Shown: positions 7,337-15,122 of the stretch, one piece after another | How the letters are laid out: every line of letters starts with the position of its first letter | How positions within the stretch are numbered: position 1 is the stretch's first letter | Assembly (NCBI RefSeq): GCF_002295105.1 | Contig: NZ_NSGH01000010.1 | Coordinates: forward strand, 1-64,000 | Length of the DNA: 64,000 nt | Reading direction: 5' to 3' | DNA from: Salimicrobium humidisoli | Lineage (GTDB): Bacteria; Bacillota; Bacilli; Bacillales; Halobacillaceae | Notes under the pieces: model-generated | The model's database searches: none | What the model was told of the DNA's origin: nothing | Seen by the model: only the letters and a program-made list of their open reading frames with translations | Made by a program: the position numbers and the translations under genes

Positions 7337-8209
7337 TCAGGAAGTTTTGAAACCCTCGCCGAGAACTTCCGTTGCGTTCATCGTTACTATGAAGGCTCCC
7401 GGATCGATTTCCTTGATGGTACGGGTCAGCTTCATGAATTCGTTCTGCTGCACGACACACATGATAACCGGCCGGTCTTCCTCGGTATATCCGCCGGCTC
7501 CTTTCAGCACGGTTACTCCGCGGTCGATATCATTCAGGAGTGCACGCCTCACTTCCATTTCTTTCTTTGAAATGATCATGACGTTTTTCGATGTATTGAA
7601 GCCGACCTGAACGAGGTCGATCGTGCGGCTCGTAATGAATAAAGAGATGAGAGCATAAAGACCCTCCTCCACTGAGAAGACGATAGCCGAGGTGAATACG
7701 ATCGTTCCGTCGAGAATGGCGATACAGATACCGAGAGGCAGTTTCGTGAACTTGTGGAGCACCTGTGCTCCGAGATCCACTCCGCCCGTCGATGCCCGCC
7801 CGCGGAAGACGATGCCGAGGCCGAGACCGATCCCCATTCCGCCGAAGATAGCCCCGAGCAGTTGGTCTTCGGTCGGCGTTACAACGTCACTCGTAATCAG
7901 GACGAAAAAAGGCAGAATGAGCGTCCCGACGAGAGATTTGATGCCGAAATTCTTTCCGAGTATGAATAGTCCCATCGAGAAAAACAGGATGTTCAACACC
8001 CACTGCACAATTCCGGGTTCCCAGCCGAATACATCTTTCGTAATCGTACTGATACCCGCCACACCGCCGGAGGCGATATTGTTCGGAAGCAGGAACAGGT
8101 TGAATGCAAGTGCTATGAATAATGAACCGATAATGACGTAGGAGAATTCTATCGTCAGCCGCATCCGGGGCGGCATCGGTTCTCTCCGATATTTATCCAG
8201 TGTAACCAC
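7337..8209 (-). CDS. YitT-family membrane protein with DUF2179 domain (YvjA-like)
   Basis: The product has about 290 residues with five or six membrane segments in the first two thirds and a C-terminal soluble DUF2179 domain (about 205-285, ending EVLGEGFK). YitT-family proteins are common in Bacilli but their transported substrate is not established. A GTG at 8209 follows GGAGGGG at good spacing and is preferred over a GTG at 8251. Location next to cccB and prfB suggests the orthologue of B. subtilis YvjA. Confidence 0.85.
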   Translation of the reverse strand: MVTLDKYRREPMPPRMRLTIEFSYVIIGSLFIALAFNLFLLPNNIASGGVAGISTITKDVFGWEPGIVQWVLNILFFSMGLFILGKNFGIKSLVGTLILPFFVLITSDVVTPTEDQLLGAIFGGMGIGLGLGIVFRGRASTGGVDLGAQVLHKFTKLPLGICIAILDGTIVFTSAIVFSVEEGLYALISLFITSRTIDLVQVGFNTSKNVMIISKKEMEVRRALLNDIDRGVTVLKGAGGYTEEDRPVIMCVVQQNEFMKLTRTIKEIDPGAFIVTMNATEVLGEGFKTS

Positions 8210-8336
8210 GGAACCCCTCCAATCTTTAACCGTTAAGGAGTATACCAGCACCGCATTTTTCTGTAAATGACAGCAAGATAACGTACTGCTACGTTAAAGG
8301 GGCCCACACCGGAAAGCAGGCTCCCGGGAACAAAAG

Positions 8337-8370
8337 AAAAGACACAGCGAAAGTGTTCGCCGTGTCTTTT
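8337..8370 (-). terminator. Terminator after prfB
   Basis: AAAAGACACGGCG and CGCTGTGTCTTTT form a stem with a short loop and a T tail on the minus strand, 13 bp past the prfB stop. The U-rich tail is shared with the arm. Confidence 0.82.
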
Positions 8371-8382
8371 ATAAGAATGATA

Positions 8383-9487
8383 TTACCCGTCCATCCGGGA
8401 ACGCAGGTAGGCATTGATGAACATGTTCAGCTGTCCGTCCATGACGCCCTGGGTATTCCCGCTTTCGGTATTCGTCCGGTGGTCTTTCACCATATTGTAT
8501 GGATGGAAGACGTAGGAGCGGATCTGGCTCCCCCAACCGATTTCTTTCTGTTCTCCGCGGATTTCGTCCATTTCCTGCTGCTGCCGCTCAATTTCCTGCT
8601 GGTACAGCTTCGACTTCAGCATTTTCATGGCCTGTTCCCGGTTTTTGATCTGGGACCGCTCATTCTGACAAGTCACGATCGTGTTCGTCGGCACGTGCGT
8701 GATACGGACGGCCGAGTCCGTCGTATTGACGTGCTGACCGCCGGCACCGCTTGCCCGGTACGTATCGATTTTCAGATCTTCGTTTTTCACGTCGATCTCC
8801 ACTTCATCGTTGAACTCCGGCATCACTTCGCAGGAAGCGAATGACGTGTGGCGACGCCCGGAAGAATCGAAAGGTGAAATACGCACGAGACGATGCACCC
8901 CTTTTTCCGCTTTCAGGTAGCCGTAGGCGTTGTGCCCTTTGATCAGGAGCGTGACGCTCTTCACACCGGCTTCGTCCCCGGGAAGGTAATCGAGGGTTTC
9001 CACCTTGAACCCGCGGGATTCGGCCCAGCGCTTATACATGCGTAGAAGCATGCTCGTCCAGTCCTGAGATTCCGTACCGCCGGCACCGGGGTGCAGTTCG
9101 AGAATCGCATTGTTCTTGTCGTAAGGCTCGCTCAGGAGGATGTCGAGCTCGAACTGATCGAGGTCTTTATGCAGCTGCTCGATCTCCGTTTCGAGATCGG
9201 CACGCAGTTCTTCGTCCTCTTCTTCTTTCACCAGTTCGTAGGATACTTCCAGGTTCCCAAGTGTTTCCTCGTAGTCTTCCAATGTGTGTACGAGCCCTTT
9301 CAGCCCGTTCACTTCCTGGATGACTTCCTGAGCCGTCTGCTGGTCGTTCCAGAAGTCCGGTTCGGTCATCTGTTCTTCAAGTTCGGCGATTCGGGTCTTC
9401 CGCTGATCGACGTCAAAGAGACCCCCTGAAGTTCTGTAGTTGCCGGCTCGCTTCGTCCAGCTTGTGCTTGATTTCTGACATTTCCAT
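8383..9487 (-). CDS. prfB: Peptide chain release factor 2, with programmed +1 frameshift
   Basis: The gene is read as join(9416..9487, 8383..9414) on the minus strand and gives 367 residues. The first frame starts at ATG 9487 after AGGAGTG and reaches CTT-TGA-C (TGA at 9413-9415). An internal Shine-Dalgarno-like AGGGGG lies just upstream. Slipping +1 at CTT continues in the long frame. The protein shows the stop-codon recognition tripeptide SPF ([11 protein letters not shown]) and the catalytic GGQ in [14 protein letters not shown]2 releases peptides at UGA and UAA, and its own level controls the frameshift, which is the classic autoregulation. It follows secA closely on the same strand. Confidence 0.96.
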
Positions 9488-9538
9488 TTTTCTGATCACT
9501 CCTAAATAATGTGTACCTCCCCAAGCTCAGGGGATGCA

Positions 9539-12052
9539 TCAGCTGCCGTGGCAGTTTTTATATTTCTTGCCGCTTCCGCACGGACACGGGTCGTTACGCC
9601 CGACCGTATCCTGCTTCACGTACGGTTTCGCTTTCTTCTTCTCTTTGGATTCTCCGCCACCCGAGACGGCGGTGGCTCCTTCGGCAACTTCCTGGCGCTG
9701 CAGGTTGTTGCGGATTTCAGCCTTCATGACGTAGCGGCTCGACTCTTCATCGATCGCCTGTACCATCTCCTCGAACATGCGGAACCCTTCCATCTGATAT
9801 TCCTGAAGCGGGTCGTTCTGTCCGTAGGCACGCAGGTGGATCCCCTGGCGAAGCTGATCCATCTGGTCGATGTGATCCATCCATTTCTGGTCGACGGTAC
9901 GAAGCAGAATCACTTTCTCGAACTCACGCATCTGTTCTTCGGTGAGCTCCGCTTCTTTCTCATCATAACGCTCGAGAATTTTCTTCATGATAAGCTCTTC
10001 CATCTCTTCCGGTTCTTTCCCTTTGAGATCGTCTTCCGTAATGTCGTTTTCCATAAGAAGGTTCGAGCGCAGATAATTGACGATGGCGTCGATTTCCCAG
10101 TTTTCGTCGACTTCATCAGCCGTGTGGGCCTGCACGGTACGTGCGACCGTACGCTCAATCATCTGCTCGACGATTTCCCGCAGATTCTCGGAAGTGAGCA
10201 CTTCATAGCGCTGCTTATAAATGACTTCCCGCTGCTGGCGGAGTACGTCGTCGAAGGAGAGGATTGTCTTACGCGCATCGAAGTTGTTTCCTTCCACGCG
10301 GCGCTGGGCAGATTCCACGGCACGGGAGATCATCTTACTCTCGATCGGCTGGGAATCATCCATTCCGAGACGCTCCATCATGCTGCGGACGTTATCGGAA
10401 GCGAACCGGCGCATCAGTTCATCGTCGGTCGAGAGGTAGAACCGGGACATACCCGGGTCTCCCTGACGACCGGAACGACCGCGGAGCTGATTATCGATAC
10501 GTCGCGATTCGTGACGTTCGGTACCGATGACCGCGAGGCCACCGAGGTCGACGACGCCTTCGCCGAGTTTGATATCCGTACCACGGCCGGCCATGTTGGT
10601 CGCAATCGTAATCGCGCCTTTCTGTCCGGCGTTTTCGATGATTTCCGCTTCCCGGAAGTGGTTCTTCGCGTTCAGAACGTTGTGCGGCACGCCCGCTTTC
10701 TTCAGGTAACGGGAAATAACCTCACTCGTCTCGACCGCCACGGTACCGACAAGGACAGGCTGCCCTTGCTCGTACCGCTCCTTGATTTCTTCGACGACGG
10801 CACGGAACTTCCCGTCGGTCGTTTTATATACGAGATCCGCATGATCCTCCCGGATGATCGGTTTGTTCGTAGGAATCTGAACGACGTGCATGTTGTAGAT
10901 GCTCAGAAACTCTTCGGATTCCGTCTTCGCCGTACCGGTCATACCGGCAATCTTGTCATACATACGGAAGAAGTTCTGGAAGGTGATGGACGCGAGCGTC
11001 ATACTTTCATTCTGGATCGGCAGCCCTTCCTTCGCTTCGATCGCCTGATGCAGACCGTCACTGTAGCGGCGGCCCTGCATGAGACGGCCCGTAAACTGGT
11101 CGACGATGACGACTTCGCCGTCCTGCACGACGTAGTCCGCATCGCGGTGCATCGTCTCCTGGGCTTTCAGACTCTGGTTGATGTGGTGGATGAGCGCCAC
11201 GTTACCGAGGTCGAACAGGTTCTCGATTTTGAAATAGCGCTCTGCTTTGTCAATTCCTTCTTCCGTGAGCTGGACGTTTTTCGTCTTTTCATCATACGTA
11301 AAGTCTTCATCGATTTTCAGCAGACGTACGAACGCATTGGCCGCGTTGTACATATCCGCCGACTTCTTCGCCGTTCCCGAAATGATGAGCGGCGTACGTG
11401 CTTCATCGATAAGGATCGAGTCGACTTCGTCAATGATCGCGAACGGGAGCGGACGCTGCACCATCTGTTCCTTGTACAGCACCATGTTATCGCGCAGGTA
11501 GTCGAACCCGTACTCGTTGTTCGTTCCGTACGTAATATCCGCGTTGTAGGCCGCGCGCTTCTCTTCTTTCGATAGGCCGTTCGCGTTCAGGCCGGTCGTC
11601 AGGCCAAGGAAGTTGTAAAGCTCTCCCATGTCCTCCGAGTCACGGCTCGCCAGGTAATCGTTCACGGTAACGATGTGGACGCCTTCCTCGGACAGAGCAT
11701 TCAAATAGGCGGGCATAGTGGACGCGAGCGTTTTCCCTTCCCCGGTCTTCATCTCGGCGATGTTCCCTTCGTGCATGGAAATCGCCCCCATGATCTGTAC
11801 CGGGAACGGGCGCATACCCAATACGCGCTTCGCTCCTTCACGGACGACGGCGTAGGCTTCGTTAAGCAGATCGTCAAGCGTTTCCCCGTCTTCGTAGCGT
11901 TTCTTGAATTCATCTGTTTTCTGACGCAGTTCTTCATCCGTAAGCTGTTCTATTTCCGGTTCCAAGGCTTCAATCTTATCGACAATTTTCTGCAGACGTT
12001 TGATTTCACGCTGGTTCCCGTCTCCAAATATTTTCTTCAATGATCCAAGCAT
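9539..12052 (-). CDS. secA: Preprotein translocase ATPase SecA
   Basis: The 837-residue motor pushes unfolded preproteins through SecYEG. Visible marks are Walker A MKTGEGKT (about 101-108), the DEVDSILID box, the GTDIKLG and RGRSGRQGD helicase motifs, and a C-terminal zinc-binding tail [15 protein letters not shown] that contacts SecB or ribosomes. The start follows GAGGAGCG. Length matches B. subtilis SecA (841). Upstream is a separate small gene; downstream prfB begins 51 bp later, so the two are probably cotranscribed, as in B. subtilis. Confidence 0.98.
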   Translation of the reverse strand: MLGSLKKIFGDGNQREIKRLQKIVDKIEALEPEIEQLTDEELRQKTDEFKKRYEDGETLDDLLNEAYAVVREGAKRVLGMRPFPVQIMGAISMHEGNIAEMKTGEGKTLASTMPAYLNALSEEGVHIVTVNDYLASRDSEDMGELYNFLGLTTGLNANGLSKEEKRAAYNADITYGTNNEYGFDYLRDNMVLYKEQMVQRPLPFAIIDEVDSILIDEARTPLIISGTAKKSADMYNAANAFVRLLKIDEDFTYDEKTKNVQLTEEGIDKAERYFKIENLFDLGNVALIHHINQSLKAQETMHRDADYVVQDGEVVIVDQFTGRLMQGRRYSDGLHQAIEAKEGLPIQNESMTLASITFQNFFRMYDKIAGMTGTAKTESEEFLSIYNMHVVQIPTNKPIIREDHADLVYKTTDGKFRAVVEEIKERYEQGQPVLVGTVAVETSEVISRYLKKAGVPHNVLNAKNHFREAEIIENAGQKGAITIATNMAGRGTDIKLGEGVVDLGGLAVIGTERHESRRIDNQLRGRSGRQGDPGMSRFYLSTDDELMRRFASDNVRSMMERLGMDDSQPIESKMISRAVESAQRRVEGNNFDARKTILSFDDVLRQQREVIYKQRYEVLTSENLREIVEQMIERTVARTVQAHTADEVDENWEIDAIVNYLRSNLLMENDITEDDLKGKEPEEMEELIMKKILERYDEKEAELTEEQMREFEKVILLRTVDQKWMDHIDQMDQLRQGIHLRAYGQNDPLQEYQMEGFRMFEEMVQAIDEESSRYVMKAEIRNNLQRQEVAEGATAVSGGGESKEKKKAKPYVKQDTVGRNDPCPCGSGKKYKNCHGS

Positions 12053-12102
12053 GTTGAACGCTCCTCTGTATCATAGCAATATCGTAAATATATCCATTCT
12101 AT

Positions 12103-12132
12103 ATGATAACACTTGCCGAACAGGCGTGACAA
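12103..12132 (-). promoter_or_regulatory. Possible SigA promoter for secA
   Basis: TTGTCA (12127-12132) and TATCAT (12103-12108) are separated by 18 bp on the minus strand. The -10 lies about 50 bp upstream of the secA start. The match is moderate, and the -35 sits just below the stop codon of the small upstream gene. Confidence 0.5.
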
Positions 12133-12136
12133 CTAA

Positions 12137-12280
12137 TCACCGCCTCCCGGGGACTCCTTTTTCCTTCTCGCTCAACGACTGCATCTTTCCGTTTACGGAG
12201 GCTATCATTTCAATGAGCTGAGCCACCGTCTCCTCCTGCTGCCGGACTCTCGCTTCCAGACGTTCGCACTTCCCGCACAT
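12137..12280 (-). CDS. Small CxxC coiled-coil protein, 47 residues
   Basis: A short ORF starts at ATG 12280, nine bases after AAAGGAG, and ends at TGA (12137-12139). The peptide begins MCGKCERLEARVRQQEE: a CxxC pair at residues 2 and 5 is followed by a heptad-like helix (LEARVRQQEETVAQLIEMI) and a charged, basic tail ending VPGRR. It might bind zinc through a dimer or take part in redox chemistry, but no function is established. It sits between hpf and secA on the same strand. The strong RBS and codon use support translation. I do not recognise the family. Confidence 0.7.
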   Translation of the reverse strand: MCGKCERLEARVRQQEETVAQLIEMIASVNGKMQSLSEKEKGVPGRR

Positions 12281-12456
12281 ACTGCATCGCTCCTTTTCTT
12301 TACTTTTTTATAGCACATCCGGTTTACGGATGACAAAGGAGAAAGAAAGCCATTCAGGACGTTTATGCGGGGGAGAAATCCGATTTTGTAACGGCGGACT
12401 TTTTGTTTTTTATGTAAAAAGTGAGTAAAAATCCGTGTTACGTTACAATCGTCCTC

Positions 12457-12498
12457 AAAAAACGGACTGCACAGGGATTGTTCTCCCATGCAGTCCGC
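12457..12498 (-). terminator. Terminator after hpf
   Basis: A perfect 9-bp arm (CGGACTGCA/TGCAGTCCG) has an inner pairing GGGA/TCCC and is followed by six T on the minus strand. It separates hpf from the small CxxC gene. The segment from 12281 to 12456 holds no other recognisable element. Confidence 0.88.
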
Positions 12499-12565
12499 TG
12501 TCTTACTTATTGTTATCCATTGTTTCGTTCTTCATTGCCCCGTATCACTACAAGGGGGTGGTTAT

Positions 12566-13117
12566 TCAGGTCTCGATCAGACCGTAACGGCCGTCCCGAC
12601 GTTTGTATACGATATTTGTTTCATCCGTATCCGCGTTCGTAAATACGTAGAAACTGTGTCCAAGCATATCCATCTGAAGGGCCGCTTCCTCGGAGGCCAT
12701 CGGTTTCAGATCGAACCGTTTCGTACGGACGATTTTCACTTCCTCATCGTCCTCTTCCAGACGACTCTGGGCGTCTCTTTCCATTTCGGCGAATACGTGT
12801 TTAGGAGCACCTTCCTGGCGAGCCTTGCGGTTCACTTTCGTTTTATGTTTACGGATTTGACGTTCTAATTTATCTACAACGAGATCGACCGCAGCGTATA
12901 GATCCGTGTTATGCTCTTCCGCACGAAGCAGAAGGTTCTTCATCGGAACTGTCACCTCAATCGTCTGCTCTTTGTTGTAGACACTTAAGTTTACGTGGAC
13001 CTCAGAAGATGGGGGAGTGTCAAAGTAACGCTCAAGTTTCGTCACCTTTTTCTCCACATAATCTCTGATAGCATCTGTCACTTCTAAGTTTTCACCACGA
13101 ATATTAAATTGGAACAT
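12566..13117 (-). CDS. hpf: Ribosome hibernation-promoting factor, long form
   Basis: The 183-residue protein has an N-terminal S30AE fold (about 1-105, basic and ribosome-binding) and a C-terminal dimerisation domain (about 120-180) ending in YGLIET. Long HPF alone forms inactive 100S ribosome dimers in stationary phase. AAAGGAGG precedes the ATG at 13117, so that start is chosen over an in-frame ATG at 13138. It equals B. subtilis YvyD/Hpf in size and position next to secA. Two stress-type promoters lie just upstream. Confidence 0.95.
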   Translation of the reverse strand: MFQFNIRGENLEVTDAIRDYVEKKVTKLERYFDTPPSSEVHVNLSVYNKEQTIEVTVPMKNLLLRAEEHNTDLYAAVDLVVDKLERQIRKHKTKVNRKARQEGAPKHVFAEMERDAQSRLEEDDEEVKIVRTKRFDLKPMASEEAALQMDMLGHSFYVFTNADTDETNIVYKRRDGRYGLIET

Positions 13118-13153
13118 ATAGAAGTGTCCTCCTTTCATCCTTATATACCTTAC

Positions 13154-13187
13154 ATTCTACCATACCCCTGGTGATTCCTGCATAAAC
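13154..13187 (-). promoter_or_regulatory. Overlapping SigB-type and SigH-type promoters of hpf
   Basis: On the minus strand GTTTAT (13182-13187), 14 bp, GGGTAT (13162-13167) fits the SigB consensus GTTTAA-N12-15-GGGTAT. Interleaved with it, GCAGGAATC (13173-13181), 12 bp, GTAGAAT (13154-13160) fits the SigH consensus RnAGGAWWW-N11-12-RnnGAAT. In B. subtilis yvyD is known to be transcribed by both SigB and SigH. Confidence 0.75.
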
Positions 13188-13212
13188 TAGAGCGAATTAT
13201 CTGAAAAATGAT

Positions 13213-13256
13213 AAAAAGGTTGGAGAACCTCTGCCGTTTTGAGGTTCCCCAGGTTT
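13213..13256 (-). terminator. Terminator after cysQ-like gene
   Basis: Arms AACCTGGGGAACCTC and GAGGTTCTCCAACCT pair around a 9-base loop and are followed by five T on the minus strand. Confidence 0.82.
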
Positions 13257-13274
13257 ACGCCCATATAATATTTT

Positions 13275-14054
13275 TCAGTTTCGGGAAGCAACGAAGGAAG
13301 GGTTTTCCAGTTCTTCCTTATTATACGTGAGATCCTTATCCGTATTCGCGACGTGCACTTTGCCTCCGGCGATTTCCACTACCGCCTGACCGGCAGCCGT
13401 GTCCCATTCCATCGTCGGTTTGAAGCGCGGATAAAAGTCGGCCACACCTTCTGCAACGAGACAGAGCTTCAGCGAACTTCCGGAAGTGAGGGTGTTTATG
13501 GAACTGTAGTTCTCACTTACGCGGTTGATGAAACTCTCTTCTTCCTCCGACTGGTGGGAGCGGCTTACAATCACGGTAGCCGTGTCGTTGTTCGCTTCTA
13601 TCGCAGGCAGACGGAGAGCGTCGAGTCCGTCTTTGTAGTTATCGAGGACCGACGTGAATTTATAGGCGCCTTTTGCGGCATCAGCGACGTACAGGTCCTG
13701 CAGTGCCGGAGCGTAGATGACACCGTACACCGGTTTCCCTTCACGGATAAGAGCGATGTTCACAGTGAACTCTCCGTTACGCTTCACGAATTCCTTCGTG
13801 CCGTCGAGCGGGTCGACGAGCCAGTACTCATCCCAGTCCTGACGTTTCGAATAGGACACCTGCGCCCCTTCTTCACTAAGGACGGGAATAGACGGGTCAT
13901 ACTCCTCGAGATGCTTCACGATGACGTCGTGTGCCTTCTCGTCCGCTTTCGTAATCGGGGAGTGATCCTGCTTCTCCTCCACGTCAAAATCCGTCTCATA
14001 TACGTTCATGATTTCCTGGCCTGCCCGTAAGGCAGCCTGAATTACTTCCTTCAT
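13275..14054 (-). CDS. cysQ: 3'(2'),5'-bisphosphate nucleotidase (CysQ-like)
   Basis: The 259-residue protein belongs to the inositol monophosphatase superfamily. It shows metal-binding DPLDGTKEF (about 87-95), an upstream acidic ITKADEKAH (about 38) and EWDTAAGQAVVE near the C terminus. CysQ proteins remove 3'-phosphate from PAP formed in sulfate assimilation. ATG 14054 follows GGAGG at eight bases, so it is preferred over 14069. No sulfur gene is nearby, and an inositol-phosphatase role cannot be excluded. It is monocistronic, bounded by terminators. Confidence 0.85.
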   Translation of the reverse strand: MKEVIQAALRAGQEIMNVYETDFDVEEKQDHSPITKADEKAHDVIVKHLEEYDPSIPVLSEEGAQVSYSKRQDWDEYWLVDPLDGTKEFVKRNGEFTVNIALIREGKPVYGVIYAPALQDLYVADAAKGAYKFTSVLDNYKDGLDALRLPAIEANNDTATVIVSRSHQSEEEESFINRVSENYSSINTLTSGSSLKLCLVAEGVADFYPRFKPTMEWDTAAGQAVVEIAGGKVHVANTDKDLTYNKEELENPSFVASRN

Positions 14055-14117
14055 AACCGAAACCTCCATTCTGTATGCTACGATTCCTTGTACCCTTTAA
14101 GCTTATATTTCTAACGT

Positions 14118-14158
14118 AAAAAAATCCCCCAATCAGGAGGAGGTCTCCTTCCTGATCA
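14118..14158 (-). terminator. Terminator upstream of the cysQ-like gene
   Basis: The stem ATCAGGAAGGAG/CTCCTCCTGAT is followed by GGGGGA and seven T on the minus strand. It lies before the cysQ-like start and after the fliT terminator, so it ends a transcript that contains no recognisable protein gene. Confidence 0.82.
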
Positions 14159-14310
14159 AGTTATTGATTCTCACGAATCGCTTATCGCTGGATGCTTGCC
14201 GCGGGCATCACCATCGAACGAGCATCATAGCACCAGCGGATGTGGAAATAATGAAGGAATAGAAAAAATAAACCTCCTGAAAATAGAAAAAAGCGGATAG
14301 CCTGAAGGTG
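14118..14310 (-). ncRNA. Candidate structured small RNA, no protein gene found
   Basis: Between two terminators the minus strand shows an AGGAGG (14273-14278) without any ATG, GTG or TTG at normal spacing. It then carries a long imperfect hairpin closed by CGCTGG/CCAGCG (14233-14238 and 14186-14191), a short hairpin GATTC-GTGA-GAATC (14166-14179) and the terminator stem. Three successive stems ending in a terminator look like a small RNA. No Rfam family is recognised by eye, and the promoter is not clear. Confidence 0.4.
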
Positions 14311-14317
14311 TGCAGAC

Positions 14318-14360
14318 AAAAAAACAACACATCGCGCCCGCAGGGCTCTCTGTGTTGTTT
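14318..14360 (-). terminator. Terminator after fliT
   Basis: AACAACACA and TGTGTTGTT pair around a GC-rich loop and are followed by seven T on the minus strand, 14 bp past the fliT stop. It ends the fliD-fliS-fliT unit. Confidence 0.87.
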
Positions 14361-14373
14361 CTTCATTTCCGCT

Positions 14374-14718
14374 TTATTTCCTCGAGTCGAGAAACATGCC
14401 GTCCGAACCGGCTACGTCCTGGTACGGGTTCGTATACTGGCTCTTCGTCGATTTCTGCTTTTTATTGTTCCGCATATCCTCTTTTACGCCGGCGAAGATC
14501 ATTTCCAGACGCCGGTTGATCGTTTTGTCACGTTCGAGGACGTCTCTTACGATATGTTTTTCCGTCTCTCCGGGCTCCGGTAGTGTCTGCATCATATGTC
14601 CGCGCTTATCGATCAGCGCTTCGATTTCATCCACCTGTTCGGAGCGGTTCAGCGTCTTTCTCTGCACGACCCCTTCGAGATGGCGCGTGATGGCCGAAAA
14701 TTCTTCCCACGTTGCCAC
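14374..14718 (-). CDS. fliT: Flagellar protein FliT-like
   Basis: This 114-residue, mainly helical and charged protein lies directly after fliS, the position of FliT in Bacillus. FliT is a cytoplasmic chaperone for the filament-cap protein FliD. It starts with GTG at 14718, which shares its first G with the TAG stop of fliS, so translation is coupled. Sequence conservation of FliT is low, so the name rests on position, size and helical character. The last 30 residues are polar and probably flexible. Confidence 0.75.
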   Translation of the reverse strand: MATWEEFSAITRHLEGVVQRKTLNRSEQVDEIEALIDKRGHMMQTLPEPGETEKHIVRDVLERDKTINRRLEMIFAGVKEDMRNNKKQKSTKSQYTNPYQDVAGSDGMFLDSRK

Positions 14719-15107
14719 TACACATTCCCGCCCTTACTGTATTCCGCTTTCCGCGTCTGGATAAGCACTTCTTTCCACGTGTCGCGGAACTCCTCCACCA
14801 GCCCCCGGACTTCTTCAAGAATCTCCCGGTCATTCTTCGTGTTCGCTTCCAGCAGACGGCGGTTCATGTATTCATACAGCGGCAGGATCTGCTGGCTGAT
14901 GTCGTACGACGGGTCCGTCGTTATGATCAGTTCCTGAATGATGCGCTGCGCTTTCTGGATATTCAGGTTCTTCTTCTCTATTTCATTGTTCTCCATTGCT
15001 TTGCCGGATGCTTTTATGAACTTGAGGCACCCGTTATACAATTTCAGGACCAGTTCGCCCTGGGACGCTGTTTCCACAGTGTTGTTTTCGTACGCCTGGA
15101 TGGACAT
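14718..15107 (-). CDS. fliS: Flagellin export chaperone FliS
   Basis: The 129-residue protein shows the FliS pattern: YENNTVETASQGELVLKLYNG near the N terminus and the helical QRIIQELIITTDPSYDISQQ core. FliS binds the C terminus of flagellin in the cytoplasm and delivers it for export; in B. subtilis it also affects FliW availability. GGGGGAATTAC precedes the ATG. It lies 15 bp after fliD and overlaps fliT. Confidence 0.95.
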   Translation of the reverse strand: MSIQAYENNTVETASQGELVLKLYNGCLKFIKASGKAMENNEIEKKNLNIQKAQRIIQELIITTDPSYDISQQILPLYEYMNRRLLEANTKNDREILEEVRGLVEEFRDTWKEVLIQTRKAEYSKGGNV

Positions 15108-15122
15108 GTAATTCCCCCTCTG

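Noticed and set aside
9509-11575. A 688-codon open frame on the + strand, antisense to secA
   Set aside because: It is fully opposite to the clearly conserved secA gene, has no RBS, and its translated sequence has the composition of a shadow frame.
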